Assembly (NCBI GenBank): GCA_964036045.1
Contig: OZ038381.1
Location: 142,018,096-142,082,095, forward strand
Source of the DNA: Eutreptiella sp. 'Long Island Sound 2002'
Taxonomy: Eukaryota > Euglenozoa > Euglenophyceae > Eutreptiales > Eutreptiaceae
Length of the DNA: 64,000 nucleotides
Direction of reading: 5' to 3'
The translations under genes and the position numbers were made by a program. The number at the start of each line of letters is the position of its first letter. Within the stretch, counting starts at the first letter, position 1. The notes below the pieces were generated by a model. That model worked only from the letters and a program-made list of their open reading frames with translations, was not told the origin of the DNA and did not search any database. Below are positions 1 to 10,244 of the stretch, in pieces.

Positions 1-1902
1 GCTCGGTACCTTGGGGCTGAGCCAGATGTGCGCGTCCCTCCAGTGCATCGGTGGCGGGGCGCCGCGGAGGATGGCCCGGTAGGAGTGGTCCAGGAGCCAC
101 TGGACGGGTGCCGGGAGGGCCTTGATGAAACGGGCCTCCACGTGGTTGGGACCTGGGGCCTTGCCATCGGCCTTGTCCAGGGCGCACTGCAGGTCCTGCA
201 TGGAGTACTGCTGGACCTGTGTCCACGCCCCGTCAGGGACCCGGGGGACATGGCGGCCGAGGACCGCCTGGAAGCCTGGGAGGTCCACCGGGCGTTTGTC
301 ATACAGTTCCCGCCAGAAGGCGCGAACTGCGAACATCACGTCGTAGGCCTCCGTGAGGAGCGTTTGGGTGTTGGGGACCCGCACGTTCCAGAGGCCTGAC
401 GGGCCCGGGGCCTCTACCTCTATGGCTTCCCGCACGGCTTTCCACCGCTGGGCGATGTCGGGGGCGTGGCGGCGCCAGAAGTCCTTGATGGGGCGCTTGC
501 GGTCTGCCCCCAGGAGTGCGCGGAGTTGGCGGATGTCCTCTTCGAGGGCAGCTGCTTGCCTCTCCAGCTCCTCCTGTAGCTGGCCCTGTGTGGTCGGGCG
601 GAACCCGGGTGACGCACCCCGCAACTCCTCCGCGAGCGAAAGCGCCGCCTCGGACCGGATGCCATGCCGTGCCACGTCCGCCTGGTACGCCACTGGCGCG
701 CACGCTGCCAGGGTGTCATAGCGGAGGACCGCCGCCTGGAGCCGCTTTCCGCTCTCCGGGGGGTCCCCCTCCGCCGGGTCCGTCCCCGCCGGGGACGGCT
801 GTCGGCGTCGCACCACACGCGCTAGGGCGTCATGCGCCGCGTGGAGGTGTTCGAACACCTTGTCCACTGCGGCTGCAGGCATGGACCCGTAGGCGTGCTG
901 CTCTGCGGGACCCAGCCAGGGCGCCAGGGAGGGTTCATCCTGCGCGGCGGTGACCGCCGCCCACAGGCAGTGTTGGACGGGCGCATCCTCGGCGTTGTAC
1001 GGGAGGAGGCGGCCCTCCGTGTGGCTGTAGGGGGTGGGCATCGCCGCGCGCCCCGCTTGGTTGAGGAGGCCCGGCAAGGCCAGGCGGACCGGGAGGTGGT
1101 CCGAGCCGATCACCCGGGGGTGTGCCCTGCCGCGAGCCCAGACGCTTTCCCGCAGGGACCACGGCAGGAGGGTTTCGTTGACCAGGAAGGTGTGCACCCT
1201 GTGCCGGGATGGGTGGAGCGTGGGGGTCATGTCCTCCTTGCCGCCTGCCGTGGCCCTCCGGAAACCGCAGGCCTCCCAGCCCGCGCGGAAGTGCTCCGTG
1301 GCCGGGTTGGAGGTGGCATCCATATAGACAATGGTGTCACGGGCGATGACCACCGGGTGTCTCCCACCGAGGCTGCGTGCAGTGGCATACATTTGTATGT
1401 CGGCCAAGAACGCCGCCCGTCCCGCCCACGGGGAGCAGCCTGCAGGCGGCCCGTGGACGTTGATGAGGGTGAGGCCTCCCCCGTCCGTGCGGATCTCCAG
1501 GGCCGCGGCCCTCCCGGGGACAATTTCCGTGAAACTGAGCACCTCGTGCTCCGCCACGTACTTGCTGCTGACCGCGGTGGGGAGGCCTCCCCCTCTCGAG
1601 GTCGAAGTGGATCCCGTTTTTGCCAGCCCGCTGCTGAAAAAAGGGGTGTACCCCTTGTCCTGGAGCGCCGCGGCCACGTGCATCTCCTGCGCCCGGGTGG
1701 CGATCCCTGTTTCCTGGAGCATGATGGCAAAGCCCCCCTCCTGGGGTAGCATGCCGGTGAAGAGGTGCTCCTTGTTGGTACAGGCCGCCTGCCCCCGGCA
1801 CCGCCGGAGCGTGTCCCGAAGGGACCGGTCTGGCGGGACGAGGCCGTTGCGCAGGTTCCACGAGAGGAGCCACAGGGCGTCGTCCGCCCTGTTCTCCTGG
1901 AG
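1..1902 (-). CDS. LINE-A ORF2: APE endonuclease and start of reverse transcriptase (partial)
   Basis: Non-LTR retrotransposon ORF2, which nicks target DNA and reverse-transcribes the element RNA. One frame is open without a stop from 1,902 to the window edge (about 634 codons), so the RT catalytic core lies outside. Seen in order: LWLLSWNLRNG (endonuclease start, about 1,830-1,865), MLQETG (about 1,710-1,725), LINVHGPP (about 1,460), and GSDHLPV (catalytic His loop, about 1,095-1,115). The usual GDFN loop reads ARDT near 1,345, so its Asn is missing. After about 450 bp of linker comes the RT N-terminal region with SMQDLQCALDKADGKAPGPN (about 125-205). The first in-frame ATG (1,753) lies after the SWN motif, so translation must enter from ORF1 upstream across the UGA at 1,903-1,905. 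Function is assigned from family motifs; the clade is not determined. Confidence 0.85.
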
Positions 1903-2584
1903 TCAGCCGTCCCGGATCGGCATCGCCCCTGGGTCCGCTGGGGCAGCCAGGGCTCCTGGGTGCGCCGGGGCCATGGGGTGCGGAGAGCCCGTTCCCAGCG
2001 GGGCCCACAGGGGAGCCAGGGGGGCCAGCCCCGCGAGGATGGACCCTTGTTGGGCCGCACCGCTGGTCCCCGGGGCCGCTCTGGGTGCCTCCTTATCGCC
2101 GTCTGCGTGGTTGGCCGCCTGGGGCGGGGTGCGCCGGGCATACAGGGCGTGCCATGGGGACCTCTGTGCCCTCCCTTGCAGGATGTTTGAGGCCGCCTCC
2201 TTGTCGTCCACCGGGGCTGCAGCTGCACTGCGTGCCACGCCAGGTGTTCCAGCATTGCCCCGCTTGTGTAGTACTTGTCTGTACACAGGGGGCATTTCGT
2301 TGGTTCCGTGGCCCCTCGCGCCGGGGGGAGCGGCACCGACTTCCGGATGCCGCCCACCGTCGCTGGTTCGAAGGGCAGGTTGGCCAGTGGAACCGTGTGT
2401 GGCGCCAACGCGCGGCCCGGGGCCGCCGCATCGAGAGCTCATGTCGCGGGCGCGTGCCCGAGACTCTGGACGGCATCGCGCTGCGCGTCTGCCTGCAGCC
2501 ACGCTTGCCAGTGCGTGGAGCCGATTTGGCAGTCGGGTTTGCCCCTCCATCGCAGGTTGTGGAAGGCTTGTAGCCAGTGGTAAA
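1903..2584 (-). pseudogene. LINE-A ORF1 remnant with a C2H2 zinc finger
   Basis: Region immediately 5' of LINE-A ORF2. A classic C2H2 finger (CPLC, 12 residues, H, 3 residues, H) is encoded at 2,232-2,294; such fingers in LINE ORF1/N-terminal regions bind nucleic acid. The finger frame shifts near 2,205 into the frame of a Gly/Pro/Ala-rich segment that ends at TGA 1,903-1,905, directly in frame with ORF2. The finger frame also carries a TGA at 2,439-2,441. I see either a decayed ORF1 or one affected by indels. The stop at 1,903 is followed by CTC, a leaky UGA-C context. No start codon can be chosen with confidence. Confidence 0.6.
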
Positions 2585-3370
2585 CTAAGTGAAAATCGTG
2601 TGTTTAGCAAGGACTGATGGCAACCCGCCTTTTTAGATCTATTACACCTTACATAGTGCATGGCGTGTACAAAACGTCCATTGATTGACAACTCTTGCTG
2701 CTGACATGACCCCAACCGTACACCATGAGGCACCCATGAAGACATCAGAGCCTCATTTGGCATGGAATACTATTATTTCAGGACGATTGGGAAATACACA
2801 TTCTGCATTAGTTGGGTGCGCGAGGCCTCGCGCACTCAACATGCCAAAAAAAACGTTTTTTTCATACCTCTGACTACTTGCATTCTGCTGATAGCCAAAA
2901 AAATAGATTTGAGATTCCTCCGTTTTTTAATTCTCAGTTTTCAGGTGGAAACACGCGGAAACTGCGCGTCTTTTTTTTGCACACATATGCCGCCCTTGAG
3001 GTGGAAAACAGGGTGCAGTTTGCGTGGGCTAAGGTGAAGGGGTAGGCATACCCCAGGCCGATGGGAGGGATCATGAGCACTTGCATTAGGGGAAGTCGTG
3101 GGCTTGCGGAAAGCTGAAGTGGCACCAAGGATGGAGAGGGAGATGCCGCGGTTGATTCTGAGGCGGCTGAGCGCCAGGCCGTAGCCTCCCCCTGTGATTT
3201 CAGGGGGGCCTGTAGCGTTGGCAGTGGGATCCGCTTTGCCCCGCATGCCCTGTCGTGGGGCGTGCCCCTCACCGGCGGCTGCGCGCCAGGCCGTAGCCCC
3301 GTCCTGTGATTTCAGGTGGGCTGGGGCGGGGAGGTCGAGGACGTGGGTCGGGCCTGGGCAGAAGGGGGCG
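2585..3370. other. Non-coding boundary between LINE-A and LINE-C with a short direct repeat
   Basis: This stretch is richer in A/T than its neighbours and has several A- and T-runs (around 2,842-2,860, 2,899-2,905 and 2,970-2,977). I see no supported gene. A direct repeat of about 44 bp (3,163-3,206 and 3,275-3,318, spacing 112 bp) contains the shared core CGCCAGGCCGTAGCC followed by CCTGTGATTTCAGG. The T-run at 2,970-2,977 could mark the 3' (A-rich) end of minus-strand LINE-C, but it is short and this is only inference. Confidence 0.4.
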
Positions 3371-3377
3371 GAACTCC

Positions 3378-4626
3378 TTAGGCTTCGGGGGTGTGGGGGC
3401 CCGATACGCCCCAAGGCGCAGAGTGGCGGGGGTGTCCGGCTCGAGCATGATGGCCTGGGGTGGACCTCGGGGAGCCACCGGGGTTGCTTGTTGTAGCCCG
3501 GAGTGTTGTGCGGATCACGATGGCCAGGACGTTTGACACTTCTAGCGACCTCCACTGTGAAGTTTTGCGAGGTCGGGTGTCGCGTTTGGGGCTAGTAGAT
3601 CGAGACTGCTTCCGCCGCTGCGGGCTGGCAGGCCGAGGCCGTTGCGTCTGTTGTTTTTTGAGCTGGATTTCTAGGTCTCGGACTTTGTTTTGTAGGTGTT
3701 GGTTTTCCCTCTTGGTGTATTTGCGGAAGGTCCTGGGTGACGCGGTGGCGGGTTGCCTATGGGATGAGGGGACGGGAATGGCGGCGGGAGGAAATGAAAA
3801 GGGGGGAATGGGTACCCCATGGTCGGCATGGGGAAGTGGCCTAGGAGGGGGCCGTAGGGTGATGCCCATGGTGATGGCACCGGCAATCCGGTGCAGTCGG
3901 CGCGCCGTGGGGGGCTGCGGCTTCGGGCGTCAGAGGAGGCATCTAGCGACGAAGTAGTTGTGTTCGACACGTCGGGGTGCGAGGGAAATGTTAATCGCTT
4001 AAGCGACGAGGAATCCGAGCTTCGTGACATTATGGGTTTGGGTTGGTACAAAAGGAAGAAGGAGACTCAGGACGGGGGGGGTTCGGGATCAGGATGGTCA
4101 CGCGGGAGGGGAACAGGGGGGCGAAAAAATGTCCAGTGTCAGGCGTCGGTGGGGGGTTGGGTTGTGGGGGGGGGGGAGGGCGGAAATGGGTTGGCCTCGG
4201 AAAAGAGGCGGGGAGCCGGGCCTGTTTGTAGCGCTCCTGAGGGGGGTCGTTGGGTTGCGGAGTCTGTGGACGGGGGGGGGGCGAAACAAATGGTACGCTG
4301 TGTTGCGTGGCAGGCGTGCTGAGGGGGGGGGGGTCGGCCGTGGGCTTCCGTGGGCGTTTACCGGCTTGTTTCAGCCGGGGCGCGGGTTTGGAGCCTGGTT
4401 TGTTGGCAGCTGTGGAAGGGGGGGGTACCGGTTGGGCCTGTGCTTTGGTTTTTGGTTGTTGTCTCGGCTTGGGCTGCACCGCCGATGGTAATGGATTTGG
4501 TGGACGGTAAACTGGAGGTGGGGAGGGGGGGGAAGGGGAACAAGAGGTGCTAAAGGGGCCGTATTGTATCCGCCAGGGGTTGCGGGGGCTGAGCAGAAAG
4601 GCCATCTTGATGGGGTCCCAAGGAAA
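3378..4626 (-). pseudogene. LINE-C ORF4: basic, Pro- and Ser/Arg-rich protein remnant
   Basis: Downstream of LINE-C ORF3 on the same strand. The first part (from ATG 4,605) is Pro/Lys/Gln-rich; later frames give a Pro/Phe-rich stretch and then a short coiled coil (KRENQHLQNKVRDLEIQLKK, near 3,665-3,730) followed by an RS-type tail with SPKR and SRSTSPKR. The frame changes at least twice (near 4,030 and near 3,745), so the copy is broken. Composition resembles ORF4 of LINE-B (12,373-13,659), which sits in the same place in that element. It is possibly an RNA- or nucleic-acid-binding accessory protein, from composition only. No known domain recognised. Confidence 0.45.
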
Positions 4627-4641
4627 AAGATGGTTGCCTAA

Positions 4642-5269
4642 TCATTCGAGTGTTCCGTAGATGGCCTTTTCTATCCCTTGGCGTCTGTTGATCAGCGCTT
4701 GTTTGACCAGCAGCATGTGGGCTGGCTTGGTAATGCCTTGTTGGGGTACTGAGAGGGAGCACCACAAGCTTTTTCCGAGCCGTGTGCGAATGAAATGTCG
4801 GCGTTCTCCTTTGTTAGCGACGGGCCACCACTGTTGTGTGATCAAGGTAAAGGGGGGAGGGGGCAGGCCGCGACGAATTCTAGTGTAGGGCAGAGGGCGA
4901 CGCACGAGAGGGCATCATGGGGGTGTGGTTGGGAACAGCGAACGGGCTGGTAATCGTGCAAATTGTCAGGAAATTGGTAGCCGCTGACACAAAGGTTGCC
5001 AGAACCAAACTTGAAGGGCCACCCCGAGAACCAGGACGAAGATGCATAGTAGTCGTAGCTGGGGGTGACAGCAATGTTGTTGTGCTCATGGCGTTGGAGA
5101 AGGTGGCAAAACTCGCGGATCTCAAGTTATTGAAAAATTGAAAGGCTGTGTTGGCTGAAAGTGCCGACAGGGGGGGGGGGGAAGTAGTGATCCGTGCAAA
5201 ACCAGGGGGGACGCCCCCCAGTTCGCGTAGTGATCGGACACTTCGTTGCTCAAGAACCTGGGTGTACAT
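4642..5269 (-). pseudogene. LINE-C ORF3 remnant, unknown function
   Basis: The start ATG (5,267-5,269) lies one base after the ORF2 stop, in a TGAAATG overlap, which suggests termination-reinitiation as known for some LINE ORF pairs. The first frame runs about 45 codons, then shifts near 5,125 into a frame with protein-like composition (many aromatic residues and Cys), then shifts again near 4,900 to a frame ending at 4,642 with RTRLGKSLWCSL and RRQGIEKAIYG. The final segment weakly resembles the C-terminal part of LINE-B ORF3. I do not recognise a domain. The copy is broken by at least two frameshifts. Confidence 0.45.
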
Positions 5270-5270
5270 T

Positions 5271-5650
5271 TCACTTACCACCATCTGCTAGGAGAGATAG
5301 AAATGCCGCTGCCCAGATGCCTGAGGGAAAAAAGAAGTCGTCGGGAATTGTGAGGATGACTCGAGTGATGAGGTCAACTATCTGGGAATTGTCAATGAGG
5401 AGGTGGATGCGGTGGTGGGGGCAGAGACGTCGAATGAGCCTTAACGCCATGCATGCTCCCCTTGTTTCTGCGCCTGCCGAAGTAGGGAGGGGGGAAGTCT
5501 GTACTAGACCGTAAGTGTGGGCTCCCTGGGGGAAGATTGTATCCGCCGCTGCATGTCCTACGTTTCCGGACGAGCCGTCAGAGTAAACCCACGCTGTATC
5601 TGCGTCGGCAATGTGTGTCAGAGCTGCGGCGGCAGTGTAGATCCAGTTAG
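5271..5650 (-). pseudogene. LINE-C ORF2, RNase H domain
   Basis: C-terminal end of LINE-C ORF2. RNase H removes RNA from the RNA/DNA hybrid during or after reverse transcription. Read directly: AWVYSDGSSGN (first catalytic Asp), then AGAETRGACMAL (catalytic Glu) and HLLIDNSQIVDLI (second catalytic Asp), in the order and spacing of type I RNase H. A later His/Asp region is not obvious before the stop TGA at 5,271-5,273. The frame is open across this segment. It follows the RT at 6.46-7.70 kb with a degraded linker between. Confidence 0.75.
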
Positions 5651-6463
5651 TGAGTCAACCTCGCTAAGTGGATGAGCTAAGGGGACCAGGAAAAGGGGAT
5701 AATGGATCGTGGTGTCCAGAAGAACGCCATCGTTGGGGGGGGGGGGGGCGTCAGGAAAGAGTTTCTGAGGGCGTAAGAAAGTTGGAGACAGAACTTTGTG
5801 CGGCAGACAGGGGTATGGGTGGTAGGTGTGGACCGGAAAATGTGATGTGAAGTTGGTGTCATTGTTGATGGTGGCCGTTCTGTCGTGGAACTGGAGGGTA
5901 GCAGTTTTCGGCGACGTGGAAGAGACCTAGCGAAGACACTGCCCGTGCTTTCGGTAATGAACAAGGAGGGTTTCTCCGGCCTGGAGGTGCTGTACAGGTG
6001 TGTGCCACCACAATCCCATAGAGTGGTAACTGAGTTGCAGGAAATGAGCGCTATCAATGATCATGTTTTGTAGGGGGTTGGGGGTATGCGAAAACAATGA
6101 CACAGTGACCGCGTCGGCGACGGCCACCGGGGCAACCCTGGTGAGGCATCGTAGTGCTGAGTTGACAATCTGTACGTGGACCATAATAGGGAGGGAGGAT
6201 ATCTCCAGGCCACCTTGGGAGTCGGGGTGAGGGCGGTCCATTGGAGATACTTTGGGGGTGATGGAGGACCGCTGAAGTGCCCTCCAAATGTCTTATTCAA
6301 AAGGATTCAGGATTTCGACAGGTAGGCAGTGTCCCAAGAGCCGGTAAGCGATCATAGGGTGCAGTTGTTTGTTGACTAACCAATCATTTTCTGACAGTGT
6401 CAGTGGTAGGGGGTCGATATTGGCCAAATAGGCTCTGATTTCAGCGCGTAGGGGCGAAGTGAG
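5651..6463 (-). pseudogene. LINE-C ORF2 linker between RT and RNase H, decayed
   Basis: The stretch between the RT and RNase H domains of LINE-C. Minus-strand frames are open only in pieces of 70-130 codons, with frame changes and poly-G runs (for example 5,737-5,748). No motif is readable beyond general RT thumb/connection composition. Assigned to ORF2 by position only. Confidence 0.4.
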
Positions 6464-7697
6464 CTATTTAGACTGGTCTTGGGTATACAAGTACACCCCG
6501 AGGTATTTGTAGAAGTTTCGGGGGCATCCTGTGTCGGGGTTGATGGTGGAAAAAATATTGTGGCGTGTGGTGACACAGTCGGGTTGGGGGGATTTGCCAA
6601 CAGCCTGAACCTCGGTTTGGGAGACATTCATATCAAGTCTCGAGACCTGAGCATCGTGGTCCGGGAAATTTAGTGTGGACAGGATGTACTCAGGGTCTTC
6701 GCTTTGAATCAGTATGCCATCTAAGAAGACATGTTGTGTTGAGGTTTTCTTGGAAGGGGGGGGGGGTAGCCATGCAGTGAGCGAGAAGAGCATTGAGGTA
6801 TAGGATGAAGAGGAGGGGGGATAGGGGGCAGCCTTGGCAGACGTCTCGGCGCTGAAAGTATCGCACGGGTGTTTGCCCTTTGATAATGGGTGCGTCCAGT
6901 GGCGCGGAGTACAGTCGTTTGATTATGTCCATCGCAGCTGTCGAGAAGCCCTTGTGTTCTAGAACTTGGAATAGCTCGCGGTGTGGTACTGAGTTGAAGG
7001 CTTGGTTGAAGTCAATGTAGAGTGCATAGGAGCCTTTTACGTTGGCGTATTTCACCTTGACATGGAGTATGTGGTCACTGCATTGGTGTTTGCGCAACCT
7101 GCCGTGTTGAATGGGAGGGAGCACTTTGTAGTGGAGTGCTTGGTTTTGGGAGTGTCGTGCTGTGTGGGCGGATATTGTTTTATAAATTGTATTGAGTAGT
7201 GCTATGGGGCGGTAGATTACGGGGTTCAACGGGTCTCCTTTCTTGTAAAAAAGGCAAGCCCGTGGGGTGAGCCATGTAGGGGGGAGCTCTCGGTACAGGT
7301 AAGTATTGGTGACGATCCAGAAAAAGCGCTTGACTGGCTCAGAGGATATTTGCAGAATGTAAGAAGAGGAGTGCTCCTCACCTCCCGCTTTGGTGGGCTT
7401 TGCACGGTCAAGAAAAGCGGCGTAATCTTTCCATGGTATATGGGAGACAGGGGTGTCGTGGGCAGTGGTGGGGCATTGAGGGATATGTGCAAATACTTTA
7501 GAAACGAAGGATGTAGGAGGGTGGTAATTGGGGTCGCCTCCCAAGTGTTGTAGGGTGTTGGTAAAGGTTTGGGCCACCTCTTTGGGTGAGTTCAGGGTGG
7601 GAGATTGGTTGTTTGGGTCGCCAATGATCATGGGATGAGGCTCCGGGCGTTGCAAGGCCGCGGAGACGGAACATTTGAGGAATGTGCCCGAGATCAT
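6464..7697 (-). pseudogene. LINE-C ORF2, reverse transcriptase domain with an altered catalytic box
   Basis: LINE-type RT. Seen in order: YRPIALLNTIYKTI, YALYIDFNQAFNSVPH (catalytic Asp, about 6,995-7,030) and VCQGCPLSPLLFILYLNALL. A frameshift follows at a run of G on the plus strand (6,757-6,767, coding poly-Pro), after which the frame continues with HVFLDGILIQ where the (Y/F)xDD box should be. The second catalytic Asp is Gly, so this copy would be inactive even without the frameshift. The YLGVYL motif follows near 6,480-6,500. The homopolymer could hide a sequencing error; the Asp-to-Gly change is independent of it. Confidence 0.8.
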
Positions 7698-7978
7698 ACT
7701 CCGGTGGAGGGCTGAGACGGCCTTCTGTTTGGTGTCCTCATTTAGGGAATCGGACTCTCCTAGATTTTACGCATATGTGGTGGGAAGCCCGCGTTATTTG
7801 GGGGGGCGATGGACGGAAGGACTATGGCTAGGGCACGCTTCCTTTTATTGGTCTTTGTTTCCGGGGAGGGGCTGGTGATGGAGTGGTAGGCCTGGGTGAG
7901 TTGCCGAAGAACGGAGGCAACCGCTTGCTCTAGCTCTTCGGGGGGGGCTGCTGCCAGGGATGAGGAGGCTGATGAGCA

Positions 7979-9092
7979 TCAGTCTGCTAAAAAAGAGAAT
8001 TGCTCTGTGAGCCTTTCCATTGCGTGGGATTTCAGGGCACGGAACACCATGGGCGGCGGGGGGGGAGTTGGAAAAAAGATGGCCGAGGGAAGCTGGAGGG
8101 GGACCGTGCCGGGCTGGTGTTGGAAAAAAGTCTGGTCCTTCAGGACCGATGCTTCTTTGATGGGCAGGGCCGTGTCCATGTCTAAGGAGGCAAGGATGAA
8201 GTCGAGCAGTGCCGAGCTATCCCAGTATCCCGTTCTATACCGTGTAAAAACCCAGTTCTGATGGTGCAGGTGCCTATAAGAGTAGACTAAATTGGGGGGG
8301 CAGGTGGATACCTGGCCTGTGAGCCACTTCCATGTGTGGTCTGATGTCAGACCCTCGTAGTCCATTGACGGGTCGAGCGCAGCATTAGAATCACCGCCAA
8401 GTAGGTGAAGGGGGTATTTGGCCGCTAGGCAGGGGAGAAGTGCTTCCAGGGTGTCACGGTAGAGTGCAGGGTCAGTGGGCCTGTGGGGGGGGGCAGTAGA
8501 TGGATGCTGTAGCCAGGGTGGGAAGCCTTCGGCGGGTGACGGTGTATGCAGCCCGCAGCCCATGGGTGTCTTTGAAAGTGGGTAAGGGCTGAGAGTAGCG
8601 GCTCAGGGATGGGCCGACCACCACTGCTGTGCCGCTTGCTGGTCCTGTAGTGTTGTGGTAAATGCGGACGCAGTTCATGCCCGAGGGGAACGCCATTGGT
8701 ACTTGGGGTGGGGAGTTCAATTCTTGACAAAGAATGATGTCATACCCCTCTTGAAGGTAATTTAGGATTATGCTTTTCTTTGGAATCTTTGCTTTTACGA
8801 AAATTGATTGATATGACCTGTATCGTTGTGAGTGGGGGGGCAGGAGAAGTGATGGGTGGCTGATACTACTTTCTCGCCTTGAGCCGCACAGGAGGTTGGG
8901 AGAGGAGGGCAGGAGTAGCATGCTGAAGATCATCGTCCAACAAACCCCATGATCGACGGAGTGAGACCGCCGGCGAGGACTCGAAAGGCAGAGGGCGGGG
9001 AGGGGATCCAGCACGACGTATATCGGGCTCTGGCGGGGGGGAGGGTAGTGTTTGGGTGAGGTATTTTGGAGGATGAAGTGTGGAGATCTCAT
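7979..9092 (-). pseudogene. LINE-C ORF2, APE-type endonuclease domain
   Basis: N-terminal endonuclease of LINE-C. Read directly: YDIILCQELN (catalytic Glu region, about 8,715-8,745), ASIYCPPPQ (position of the NVYAP motif), LLGGDSNAALD (the GDxN metal-binding motif, about 8,375-8,400) and LLDFILAS (the RxDxI position). The frame changes at the nine-G run at 8,485-8,493, so the domain is split between two frames. A reading frame continues toward the RT. The family is recognised from motif order; activity is doubtful. Confidence 0.7.
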
Positions 9093-9469
9093 GTGTGTGC
9101 ACGCCTAGGTTAGCTAGCCTAGATTGGAGGGAGGGAGGCATGCACGTGGAAAGGGACTTCATGGCTGCTCAGGCGGGGAGGAACTGGGATGCTCAGGGTA
9201 GGGGGGATCCCGCTGCGTACAACGATGCTCCACCTAGCGTCCCGAGGGTATTTGACGCCGTCATGTAAGTCGTGGTTCCCAGCTGCTACGCCCTGGCTCC
9301 AGCGGTGACGAGCCTTTCCTGTGAGCAAGAGCAGAGATGCGGGCCAAAGGAAAAAAGACCAATCAGGGGGCGACTCCAGCGGCGTCTTGTGCTTTTGCAT
9401 ATCAAAATTACAGATGGAGCCCGAGGAAAACATTCCTACCCACGAGCCCAGCCGTGCTTTGTCGGTGTG

Positions 9470-10176
9470 TTATCCGATTCCCGAAAGTTGCAGTTTGACG
9501 GGATAGAGATTAACTGAGACCTGGTCTGGGTAGGCAAGAGAAGGGTCTTTTTGCAAGACCTTGGCGTGTGCGACGCCAGAGAGGGTTTGGAAGACAGGAG
9601 GAATGCGTGTGGTTGGGGTGATGTGTTCGGAATGTGGGTCGTAGAAGAACCCATAATCTATCGTGGCGCGGGGCCCGATGTGTTTCATTGTTTCTGTCTG
9701 GCACGGCAGACACGATGGATTCTAGCACGGATCCGCTAATGGCGTCTTCGACGTAGTGGGCTCCCGGCGGGCATACTGATGGCGTGTCGAGCAGAGACAT
9801 TTTTTTCGTGGCGTTTCAACTCTTTCGCGCGCGCCTCATAGTGTTGGTGTTTGCGGTGAAGGGCTTCCCCGGAGTCATGTTGAGTGCAGTATCGGATGAC
9901 CTGCGCCTGAAGGTTTTCAGCGTCTGTTTGACGCGGGTCGATGGATAATGATTGAAGTAATTATTTTTGGAGGTCTGGGGCTGGAACTTGTGCTGTGACG
10001 GTCATGCCTCCTAGGGTGAACCCATACCTGGCCACGGCCCACTTGACGTGCTTATAAGGGACCGAATACCGCGTTGTGCGGACTGCACATGCCTCGGAGA
10101 CGGAGAACTTGGTGAAAACACCCAATAGTGCTGCGATTATCTGGATGTCATACACGGGTGTACCTTTGACTGCCAC
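9470..10176 (-). pseudogene. LINE-C ORF1 remnant, unknown domain
   Basis: 5' ORF of LINE-C. A 71-codon piece (9,961-10,176) contains the hydrophobic segment IQIIAALLGVFTKF. A second piece (9,510-9,800) shifts frame near 9,690 into one ending at 9,470 (KHIGPRATIDYGFFYDP near its start). I recognise no zinc knuckle or RRM. Assignment to LINE-C rests on strand, order and lack of any other gene. The start is uncertain; the frame at 10,176 begins with GTG rather than ATG. Confidence 0.4.
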
Positions 10177-10227
10177 TATATCTACCGTGTGCCGGTCCGC
10201 TAATTGGGGTGGACGAAAGGGTTGTGG

Positions 10228-10244
10228 AGGTAGGTAGGTAGGTA
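10228..10244. repeat. GGTA microsatellite
   Basis: Four tandem GGTA units. A similar tract at 52,896-52,914 is likewise followed within about 250 bp by the words GGGAGGGTG and CCCCTCCTTTGGGCGG, so the two sites may share a common repeat end. Confidence 0.7.

Larger units (their letters stand above)
3378..10200 (-). mobile_element. LINE-C: decayed non-LTR retrotransposon with ORF1-EN-RT-RNH-ORF3-ORF4
   Basis: About 6.8 kb of minus-strand retrotransposon, oriented right to left. Domain order is ORF1 (9.5-10.2), endonuclease (8.0-9.1), RT (6.5-7.7), RNase H (5.3-5.65), then ORF3 and ORF4. At least seven frame breaks and a mutated RT active site show an old copy, although several breaks fall in poly-G runs. 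The right boundary lies near the GGTA microsatellite at 10,228; the left boundary is somewhere between 2.9 and 3.4 kb. No target-site duplication was found. Confidence 0.75.
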
